DNA of 64,000 bases from Heterostelium album PN500. Its lineage: Eukaryota; Evosea; Eumycetozoa; Acytosteliales; Acytosteliaceae. The stretch spans positions 1,674,857-1,738,856 of the forward strand of contig NW_008805063.1 of NCBI RefSeq assembly GCF_000004825.1. Reading direction: 5' to 3'. This document shows positions 56,119 to 64,000 of the stretch, in pieces. The notes beneath the pieces are model-generated. The model saw only the letters and a list, made by a program, of their open reading frames with translations. It did not search any database and was not told where the DNA came from. Position numbers and translations under genes: made by a program. Numbering within the stretch: position 1 is the first letter of the stretch; each line of letters opens with the position of its first letter.

Positions 56119-56660
56119 ATAATTAATAATATTAACATTAATAATTATTAAAATAAAGATTCAATTCTACTGTATTTATTAAACAATCTTTTGTTTCTGA
56201 AAAAGTGTCTGCAAAACAAGATCAAAAAAAATCAAGATTTATTTTAATTTTTATAATATTTATCAAGATTCGAGAAAAGAATCATTACACCCTGTTAAAT
56301 ATTTTCAATAAATAAATAATAGTTTTTTTAATAAAACCATAAGATGTACAAAAAACAGCAGTTTTTATTTTGTTTATAAAATATCTGCAAATAATCTTTA
56401 AAACCCGAAGATTATTTAAAAACGGGTCTCATAATCACACCCAAAATCAATAAAAAAATCCAAGATCTTTGTTTATTTTTTTCATAGTTCCATCACATTA
56501 ATACTGATTAACAAGAGAATGCAATGTTCATTACATCATCATCATAATTTAAATCTTTATTTTCTCTTTAAACTATTTATTATTATTTGTTATAATTAAT
56601 TTCTTTAATAAATAATTATTTAGTTACATATAAATATACATATAATATATAAATTACAAA
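56119..56660. other. AT-rich spacer
   Basis: A/T-rich DNA with several AATAAA motifs serving as 3' end signals of the upstream gene. A short inverted element lies near 56402-56427 (AAACCCGAAGATTATTT and AAAACGGGT). No coding sequence is seen. Confidence 0.45.
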
Positions 56661-57425
56661 ATGAAATCACAATTATCTTTTATTGCTTTGTTTGTACTTT
56701 TGTGTTGTTCAATTGTACAATCGGTTGTATATTTGGAAATGACACCATACGCTGACGATAATTGTACAAAGGAAAATGGAATTTCCGGAGTAGGTTATGC
56801 TTTCATCGCTAATCAATGCTTTGGTGTCGGTGATACTGCACCGGGTGCCAAGAACTTCTTTGTTACCATCGGTGGAAACAATGAGAATGCTACCATCACT
56901 ACCTACAAGAACTACGATCCAACCTGTCAAGATGCCATCCCCGACGCCTATATCACCTATGAGAATGGTGGTTGCTACCGTGCACCAACCTATGCCAACC
57001 AATACTACTATGTCGTAAACAATTTCGTTCGTGTTACCATAGTAGAGAATCCACAAGCCATTCCATTGTACGGAAGGAGATTCACCACTTTCGGAGATTC
57101 ACAATGCTCTTCCAACCCACAATGGTATTACTTCTACACCAACGGAACAACCTTCACCAACGGTCAAGAGACATCTACTTTTTACTGCACAGAAAATAAT
57201 AGTAATTATCTACATTCCATTAATCAACATCTTTTGATTGATAAGTTTAACTAACACAATCAATCCTCTTTCTAAATTTTAATCTATTTTCCGACAATTC
57301 TAGGTTTCCTTGATGTTTGTAACAAAGGTGATCCATCAAGTTGTCAAACCTATATTCAAAACCAAGAATGTTACCGTGATGTTTGGAATTTACATGAACA
57401 CAATTATTTCTTATCTTCATGTTAA
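56661..57425 (+). CDS. Small secreted cysteine-containing protein
   Basis: Exons 56661-57201 and 57304-57425 join in phase (codon AGT) for 220 residues. Residues 1-21 (LSFIALFVLLCC) form a signal peptide. The mature part holds about 12 cysteines, which suggests disulfide bonds, and many Asn-x-Ser/Thr sites. The second exon adds four cysteines (DVCNKG, SSCQ, QECY, SSC-stop). The pattern resembles dictyostelid families of extracellular-matrix or slime-sheath proteins, but I recognise no named domain. Strong, GC-richer codon use suggests high expression. Confidence 0.8.
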
Positions 57426-57544
57426 ATAAACAAACAAATAAATAAATAAACTAAAATTAATATAAAAATAATATAAATAATCTTTTTTTTTTTTTTTTTT
57501 CTAAATGGAAATCCAAAAAAAAGATAGAAACAATCTTTATTTAT

Positions 57545-59458
57545 TTAAAATCTTCTACCCTTTTTATTTCTCTTCATTTCATCATAGTCTTTGAGTTCTT
57601 CTTGTAATTGTAGATCCTCTTCGTCGTCGAGTGTATCTTCACTGGTTTCATTCTCATCGTCTAGCTCCTTGTAGATATCTTCTCTGTTGATTCCCAAGAG
57701 TTCCGGTGTCACTTCCAAATTCTGTAGTCTCTTATTTTTTATTTGTGTCGCTAAATCTGGAGCACCTTGTCTCTGGTCTTCCAATGCTCTTCCCTGCAAT
57801 CGCCAGCACTCTGCCAACACAATCGAGAGTGCCTGTGAAACGTTGAGACAATCGATCAATCCAGTCGATGGAATCACCAGAGTATTGGTAGACAACTTAA
57901 CGATTCCCTTGGAAACACCATCGGATTCCGAACCGAAAACAATCATCAATGGATTGACTCCCAATAACTTTGTTGCACGATCTGAATACAATCTAATTGG
58001 TGATGGTAGTTTACTACTAACAACTTCGTCACCGCTATTCTTGTTGCTGCTACTGCTGCTGCTGTTGTCACCGGATGTAGAAATAACTTGCCAACCTTGT
58101 GCAACGAATTTCTTAATCATATTGATTGCCTCGGATCTAATGTCAATTGGAACGACATCAACATACTCCATAGCACCACGACTGGCACGATACGAAGAGG
58201 TAGAAAGTGGATTGATACGTCCACCGCTGTTGGCACCGAATTCATTGTAGGCAAACACAGTCTTTACACCAAACGATGCACAGGAACGTATGATTGCACC
58301 AATGTTATGTGGATTCTCAACGTTATCCAAAAGTACAACAATTGGACGACCAAATACTGTTGAATCTGTTTTGTTGTTACTACTATTATTATTATTGTTG
58401 TTGCTGCTACTATCCATAATCGAATGTTTTTTTGTTGGTGTTATGTTTGTCTTGGTTTTTTGGAACTCTTTTTGCATGGCGTCGTCAATGGTTAGTGGTG
58501 ACTTTGGTCTAACTACCAAGCAGATTCCTTCGTGATGTTTGGATTGTGAGACTTTCTCCATTTGTTGATCGTCATCGGCAAACAAACGATAGGGTTTTCT
58601 GGCATCTGAGAAATACTTTACGATATCTTTCAACTCTGCTTTGTTCTTCTCGTAAATCGATTGATTGATATAGAGTCTTCGAAGATCGTTTCCCTTTCTA
58701 TTCAAGAAACAACTCAATACACTTCTGAAACCAGTGATATTCATCTCTTCACCACCGTTACCACCACCTTCTTCTTCTTCCTTCATAAATTGATCTTGAT
58801 CCAATTGAACTTCAGTTGGTTTCTCTCTCTTTTTAAATGATTGTTGTGGTTTTTGTGTTTCTTGTTGTTTTTGTTGTTTTAATTGTCTAACAGATTCTTC
58901 TACTCTTGAATCATCAAACTGGTTATCTTCCATATCTCTCTGTATTCCATATTTCCAACCTTTCTTTTCACCAATTGTCGATCTACTATTATTATCATTA
59001 CTATATTCATCCATATCAACTGATGGTCTACTATTACCGCTATTCTTGTTATTTCTAAAACCTCTATTATTATTATTATTATTATTATCATCATTTATAG
59101 TAACTCTATCATCTCTTCTCTCTCTTGTATATTTAAATTCACGATCGTTATTATTATATCTATCATTTCTATCACCTCTATCTTCTCTATCTTCTCTATC
59201 ATATGATCCTCTACTGCTATTTCTATTATCTCTATTATCTCTATAATCTCTATTATCTCTATATTTATTTTTATATTTATTAACAACCTTGTTTTCATTC
59301 AAAGTCTCTCTCAATGCTCTTCTTTTAGCAGTGAAGTTTGGACCTGAATAGAATCTTTGTTCAACCAAAGAACATTGATTTACAAACAATGTATTACTAA
59401 ACAACTTTGTTATATATTGATTATTAAATATATTTGAATTTGTTAAATATCGTTGCAT
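57545..59458 (-). CDS. SpoU/TrmH-family RNA 2'-O-methyltransferase, mitochondrial
   Basis: A single exon of 637 residues. ATG at 59458 is preferred over the TTG that opens the frame at 59512, because the residues after it (MQRYLTNSNIF...LVEQRFYSG) look like a mitochondrial presequence. Residues about 60-230 are low-complexity Arg/Asp/Asn-rich (RDNRD, DREDRED repeats). A SpoU substrate-binding domain follows (YRLFADDD, HHEGICLVV). The SPOUT domain has its three motifs: DNVENPHNIGAIIRSC, VFGSESDGVSK and a CLNVSQALSI knot motif, where Cys replaces the usual Ser. It should methylate rRNA ribose, like MRM1 or MRM3, in the mitochondrion. It has an acidic C-terminal tail. Its Asp/Arg and Asn tracts come from simple DNA repeats. 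Confidence 0.88.
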   Translation of the reverse strand: MQRYLTNSNIFNNQYITKLFSNTLFVNQCSLVEQRFYSGPNFTAKRRALRETLNENKVVNKYKNKYRDNRDYRDNRDNRNSSRGSYDREDREDRGDRNDRYNNNDREFKYTRERRDDRVTINDDNNNNNNNRGFRNNKNSGNSRPSVDMDEYSNDNNSRSTIGEKKGWKYGIQRDMEDNQFDDSRVEESVRQLKQQKQQETQKPQQSFKKREKPTEVQLDQDQFMKEEEEGGGNGGEEMNITGFRSVLSCFLNRKGNDLRRLYINQSIYEKNKAELKDIVKYFSDARKPYRLFADDDQQMEKVSQSKHHEGICLVVRPKSPLTIDDAMQKEFQKTKTNITPTKKHSIMDSSSNNNNNNSSNNKTDSTVFGRPIVVLLDNVENPHNIGAIIRSCASFGVKTVFAYNEFGANSGGRINPLSTSSYRASRGAMEYVDVVPIDIRSEAINMIKKFVAQGWQVISTSGDNSSSSSSNKNSGDEVVSSKLPSPIRLYSDRATKLLGVNPLMIVFGSESDGVSKGIVKLSTNTLVIPSTGLIDCLNVSQALSIVLAECWRLQGRALEDQRQGAPDLATQIKNKRLQNLEVTPELLGINREDIYKELDDENETSEDTLDDEEDLQLQEELKDYDEMKRNKKGRRF

Positions 59459-59649
59459 TTTTGTTTGAATAATAATATTTGAAATAAAAAATAAACAATA
59501 ATATGTTATCAATGCATTCGGTTTTTTTCAAAAAAGGAAATAATATAATGATCACTGTCAATTTTATTATTTTTTTTTTAACACGACCCAATGAAGTAAG
59601 ATTTAATTATTTGAAAAAAAGAATAAAAATTACAGTATCTCTGTATTGT

Positions 59650-61539
59650 TTATTTGTTTAAACATTTTCTATTAACTGTTATTATTCTTTCGCTAAATGA
59701 TTTAATATCTATAAATATTATTAAAATTTAAAGAGAGAGAGTATTAGAAATATATGAAATATGATAAAGATTCATCAAATAATTTTATATAATATGACTT
59801 ACATCTATTTAAAATATCTTGATCTTCTCTATCGATTGCAATCGAATAGAGATATTCTAAGAGCAATATACCGTCGGAGTAATATTGAAGTGCTTTGTTG
59901 TAGTCACTGTACATCTCTTCGACACCACCGTTTCTACCCATCTCCAGTGCACTCTCATAGATCAGTTTGTTCGGCGAGAACGATGCGTTCATCTCGAGGT
60001 TGTTGGTATACAATCGAACGGTCTTATTGAGATACTCTTTGAAGGTGTCACGCAACTTCTCCATCAGCTGATTGTATCGCGCGAGATGCGGTGATCCAAA
60101 ACTGAAATTCTGTGCACTCTGTTGAAGTTTCGATTTGATCAACATCAACGCTTTCAAGTAAAGCGGAATACATTCGCTCGGTTCAAACTGTCTGAGATCT
60201 CCCAACTCTGCGATAGCCACCGCTCGTTTTCCCAATCGCTCCACACCATTAATAGCTTCTTCATCATCCAAAATAACACAATCCTTTTCAAAATCAATCG
60301 ATGAAGATGAAGTTGTATTATTATTCTTTGTCGATACCACTTGTTGTTGTTGTTGCTGTTGTTGATTATATACATATTGATTATTCAATAATATTCTATC
60401 TGAATTTGATTTATTATTTCCACTCCCACTACTTATATTACTACTACTATTATTATTATTGTTTGTTGTATATTGTTGTTGTTGTTGTTGTTGATATGTT
60501 TGTTGTTGAAATATTTGTTGTTGTTGTTGCTGTTGCTGTTGCTGTTGCTGTTGTTGATTGTTTATAAATTGATATGGTTGATGTATGTTTGATAATGGAA
60601 TGTTCTGGGAGAATCCAAGCCATGGATGAAGGAAGAAATCTTCCCATGAGATTCTGGTCATCTCATTGATTTGCAAGAGAGAATAGAGAAGATCTTGACA
60701 CTCTTTACTGAGTTGAATGTTGTTAGGTATCTTGATTCGGTTGTTCTCCAGTTGCTTGAAGAGATCCACAACTGTGCCGCAGTTGTAGGGTGGTTCGCCG
60801 ACCAGCATCTCATAGAGAATCACTCCTACCGACCAGAGATCGGCCTTCACAGTGTAGTTCTTACGGTACAATATCTCCGGTGCCATATAGAGTGGTGATC
60901 CACAGAAAGTATCGGAGAGCGACTGTACATCGATGAACCTGGCAAATCCGAAATCCGCTATCTTCAACGTCGGCAAATCAGAGTTGTCCGACAACAACAG
61001 GTTCTGCGGTTTCAAATCACGATGAATGATATCGTTCATTCTGAGGAATCGCAATCCATTCGCCAACTGTCTCATAAAGTACAACGCTTTCTCCTCTGTC
61101 AATCGTTTGTGTTTTCTAATAAAACTCGAAAAGTCACCACCTTCACAACACTCCATAATCATATATATATAACTATCTGATGGTGGTGGTGGCTAGTAGT
61201 TATAACAACAACAACAACAAGTAATTCAAAGTTAGTTTTGTTTGTTTTGTTGTCTTATTTATTACATAACTACTACATAATACTTACTTCTAATACATCA
61301 TATAAAGTAACAATATTTGGATGACTAACAGATTTCAATATCTTTATCTCATAGTTTAGATTTTCTTTCAGTTTTGAATTGCGTTCGGTCAATCTGTAGA
61401 CATCGATCATCTTTATAGCAACGACATTGCCACTTGTTCTGTGAACAGCTCTAAATACCTGTGCGAATGCACCAGACCCCAGTCTTGATTGCAATATATA
61501 ATTCTCTATTTCGCCTTTCTCTATCATTATTCCTGCCAT
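59650..61539 (-). CDS. atg1: Autophagy kinase Atg1 (ULK family)
   Basis: Exons 61539-61288, 61192-59803 and 59708-59650 join in phase (566 residues). The last short exon (YIKSFSERI...) is my addition. A GTAAGT donor at 59802 and a TAG acceptor before 59708 give a better C-terminus than reading through to 59744. The kinase domain (1-265) has GSGAFAQVF, VAIK, MECCEGGDF, HRDLKPQN, ADFGFAR, MAPE and all catalytic residues, and is clearly Atg1/ULK-like. Residues about 275-370 are Gln- and Asn-rich with long poly-Q. The C-terminal MIT-type helical domain (about 370-566) would bind Atg13. It starts autophagosome formation on starvation, the trigger for dictyostelid development. It is shorter than I recall for D. 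discoideum Atg1, mainly in the linker. Confidence 0.92.
60470..60570 (-). repeat. Poly-glutamine trinucleotide tract in atg1
   Basis: Runs of TTG/CTG on the plus strand (CAA/CAG on the coding strand) encode an uneven poly-Q region in the linker between the kinase and the C-terminal domain. Tracts like this are normal in dictyostelids and vary in length between strains. Confidence 0.8.
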
Positions 61540-62597
61540 CTAAACTACTAACTTCACTATACTATTATACTATATATATATACCTTAACATAACCAAAAC
61601 TAAACTAACCTAATAATACACTATATTTATAATAAATATATATTTACACAATTTACACAAAAAAAAATAAGAGTAGAAAAAAACTCTCAATCTAACTATC
61701 TATATATATATATATAATCTTAAAATAATAATATTAATAAAAAATGAAATTTTATTATTTGAGTACTTTAATTTAACAACTAGTAAATAAAAAATTAAAT
61801 TATAAATAAAATAAATAGTTTTTTTTTCTTTTAAAAATATATTAAATAAAAATTGAAAAAACAAAAAAAAAAGTATATAAAAATAAACGAATAATAATTA
61901 TAACCTTTATTCTATTCTTTTATTTTAATTTTAAAAAACTTAAGAAAAACACCATAACAAAATATTTATTTAAATTCAATTCATACATTTATTCTAAATA
62001 GACAGACAGACAGACAGACAGACACACAGACATACAGATAAAGTTCAAGTACACACACACATCATATGAAAAAACAAAACACTACACTATTTTTGTCTAT
62101 ACAATTTTCAGATACATCTTTGTGTGTTGTGTTTTGTGTGTTTGTTTGTTTGTTTGAGTGTGTATTGTATTAGATTTGTTTGTTTGATTTTAAATAATTG
62201 ATATATGCAGATTTAAGTTTGTTATTTATTTATTTTTAAAACAAATCAATGATAATCTATAATATATATATTGAACACTTGGGATTAAACAAATAACCAA
62301 AATACCGAAATTTCTAAAACAGCTCTATGATTATAATCACTGATGAAACCATCAACTCGATAATTCATCGGAATACCTTGAAGATATTTTAATATAACCA
62401 CCAAATTTACATCAAAAAGTATACTTTTATAAAAATTTAGACCAAAAAAAAGTAATCGGACTTTTATTTTTATAAGATTTATTTTTGATTTCTTTTCTAT
62501 AAACAATGTTTTTAGTTGTTTAAGAGTTGCCAACAACTTCAATTCTTGAATTATCACCGATCAAACACCCTAAATAAATCAATCAATCAATCAATCA
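61540..62597. other. Divergent promoter region with microsatellites
   Basis: 1.06 kb between atg1 (minus) and the secreted protein gene at 62598 (plus). It contains a TA run near 61702-61714, a (GACA)n tract at about 62000-62030, and TTTG repeats near 62140-62155. An AATC tetranucleotide run sits directly before the ATG at 62598 (about 62577-62597). A 90-codon minus-strand frame at 62285-62557 is not supported by composition. Confidence 0.5.
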
Positions 62598-63265
62598 ATG
62601 AAATACTTTAATATTATTTTAATATTTGTACCAATATTATGTTTTGCAACATATCAAACTTCTGCACGTAAAATAGTTGCACCAGAAGTTGGATGTTCTG
62701 TCTATATAGAAGAAATAGGATTAGCTATTGCCAAACAATATGAACCATCTGTTGTAAGTAACATATCTTTTTTGTCTTGTTTTGAAGTTTTATTAATTAT
62801 TATCATTACCAATCACAATAGCCAAGTCAAAAGTTATCAGCTTGTACTTATAATCCAATCTACTTGGGTGACAACTGTTGCAATTACAATGAGAGTTTGC
62901 TTGTTAATGATACAATGATCTACTATGAGATGGTGTTTGGTGAGAATCTGTCGTGTATGCACTACATTTGGGATATGAGTTGTGCTTTCTCATGCAGTCC
63001 AAATCAAGTTCAGTATTTGGTGCCAGTCAATGTCGACAGTCAAAACGATCAGATATTATCGATCAAATTCAACATCAATCCAACCTATGCACAATCATTG
63101 TACGGAGCATGCAAGACTGTGAAGGCACCCAATGGTAAATCGTTTGGACAGTTGTATCCAACCTATCAACAATTCTTCCAAGGTGTCTTTGGTGACTCAA
63201 ACAATCCAAACTTTAATGATGTAATTTATAATTATGATTCAACAATTGGATACAATGGAAATTAA
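62598..63265 (+). CDS. Secreted cysteine-rich protein, NPC1-N/folate-receptor-like
   Basis: Exons 62598-62753 and 62822-63265 join in phase for 199 residues. A signal peptide covers about residues 1-23. The pattern DNCCNYNES...LSCMHYIWDMSCAFSCSPNQ, with closely spaced cysteines and CSP-x-Q, resembles the luminal sterol-binding domain of NPC1 and the related folate-receptor fold. A real NPC1-N domain is longer, so this may be a stand-alone ligand-binding protein in lysosomes or outside the cell. The match is by motif only; the ligand is unknown. Confidence 0.7.
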
Positions 63266-63332
63266 AATAAATTTATTAAACCTTAAAAAGATATATATAT
63301 AAACTATTATTTATGTTAATCTAACAAATTGA

Positions 63333-64000
63333 TTATTTAAATTCTATTAAACAAGATCCACAAATTTGATCATTATTTACTTCGACCAATGGACTCCAAC
63401 ATTTTTCACCAATTGAATATTTATAATGTCTAAAAGTGTTGGGTTGGACTTGAAATGAGCACATTGCATAGATATAGCTCTCTTTTTCTGATACCCTGTG
63501 ATAGACCAGATTGAACTTATTGGTTTTAATCCGAAAACCTGGTAGAATATTTATATTTCCAAACATGAGATTTCTACTATAAAAACATCCACAATTTAAA
63601 TAGTAAATGTTTCCATTATCGTCGATACAATAGTTGACGTCCATACTCTTCAAATCAAGTGAAAGAGTGCTAATCTTGGATTCACCAGTCTCTGGTAATA
63701 CAGAGAATAAATTATCTTTGTCACAATTATTAATAAAAACAAGTGATTTCCGGTGAAAGTATGAGAGTCTGGTTATCTGACATGGATGGACTACTGAATA
63801 TTCAAACTTCTGTCTCTTTAAATCGAATCGGACTACTCTAACCTCCAAGTACCTATTCAATAAATATCCGTTGACCAAGTAAATGAATGATGTGCCATCA
63901 TAAACTGCTATAGGGTCATTTTCAATCTCTACATTAATATCACCAATGAAATCAATTGTTTTGGTTCGAATTGAGAATCTACAATACTTTTTTGGATTAA
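63333..64000 (-). CDS. Partial gene, beta-propeller-like protein (5' end outside window)
   Basis: The frame is open from the right edge to a stop at 63333 (about 222 codons). It has no ATG inside the window (the apparent start at 63878 is TTG), so the gene begins beyond 64000. The sequence shows repeated beta-strand blocks: SIRTKTIDFIGD, DGTSFIYLVNG, VVRFDLKRQKF, DDNGNIYYLNCG and SYIYAMCSF. Each has the hydrophobic-aromatic pattern of Kelch- or WD-like blades. Similar proteins are abundant and expanded in dictyostelids. Function unknown. Confidence 0.7.
   Translation of the reverse strand, partial: NPKKYCRFSIRTKTIDFIGDINVEIENDPIAVYDGTSFIYLVNGYLLNRYLEVRVVRFDLKRQKFEYSVVHPCQITRLSYFHRKSLVFINNCDKDNLFSVLPETGESKISTLSLDLKSMDVNYCIDDNGNIYYLNCGCFYSRNLMFGNINILPGFRIKTNKFNLVYHRVSEKESYIYAMCSFQVQPNTFRHYKYSIGEKCWSPLVEVNNDQICGSCLIEFK

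Noticed and set aside
57687-58250. 187-codon plus-strand open frame
   Set aside because: Antisense to the SpoU methyltransferase motifs; no start context or domain.
62000-62030. GACA microsatellite as a regulatory element
   Set aside because: A simple repeat with no flanking structure; treated as a neutral microsatellite.
62285-62557. 90-codon minus-strand frame
   Set aside because: Composition matches A/T-rich intergenic background and it sits in a divergent promoter region.
1-64000. tRNA genes, rRNA or CRISPR arrays
   Set aside because: I looked for T-loop (TTCGA) motifs with matching arms and for regularly spaced repeats with unique spacers. TTCGA-type hits lie within coding sequence and no array was found.

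Overview
The window looks like nuclear DNA of a dictyostelid social amoeba. Intergenic DNA is extremely AT-rich with long poly-A and poly-T runs. Introns are short (mostly 60-120 nt) with GTAAGT or GTATGT donors and TAG acceptors. Proteins carry Asn, Gln and Asp/Glu homopolymers encoded by simple codon repeats. The gene content fits: an IplA-type IP3 receptor, Atg1, FNIP-repeat kinases and small secreted lectin-like proteins. Coding regions are richer in G+C than I would expect for D. discoideum, so another dictyostelid is more likely; I cannot name the species.

Layout. 1-1398 is a tandem duplication carrying a collapsed copy of downstream gene ends. 1399-3340 is a secreted two-domain lectin gene. 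3391-6108 (minus) encodes a nucleotidyltransferase-like/zinc-ribbon/SDR fusion whose full paralogue lies at 53102-56118. 6871-8410 is an organellar RCC1 propeller protein. 10164-12687 is a kinase-FNIP gene, followed by the remains of a related gene. 13636-22327 (minus) is the IP3-receptor gene. 23657-44000 is a dynamic accessory region. It holds two large pseudokinase-FNIP-kinase paralogues, a two-part uncharacterised minus-strand gene, a Crinkler-type kinase gene next to a Crinkler/RHS-type P-loop NTPase-nuclease gene, an F-box/FNIP-like gene, and many short duplicated fragments of these genes. 44559-63265 is mostly housekeeping: a TMEM104-like transporter, an unknown alpha-helical protein, ESCRT-III CHMP2, triose-phosphate isomerase, the second SDR fusion, two small secreted proteins, a SpoU-type RNA methyltransferase and Atg1. 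A partial gene runs off the right edge.

How the genes relate. There are no operons; the genes are individually spliced and transcribed on both strands. Vesicle traffic and autophagy (CHMP2, Atg1), calcium release (IP3 receptor) and carbon metabolism (TPI) are separate conserved functions. The accessory middle is held together by recent local duplication: FNIP kinases, F-box/FNIP-like proteins and Crinkler-type genes are all present as whole copies plus fragments.

The most interesting items are the adjacent pair of Crinkler-class genes with a scrambled copy 10 kb away, the NTase-zinc-ribbon-SDR fusion family, the pseudokinase-FNIP-kinase layout, and a compact hairpin-rich island at 51021-51180. 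Exon coordinates were worked out by hand from splice signals and reading-frame phase.
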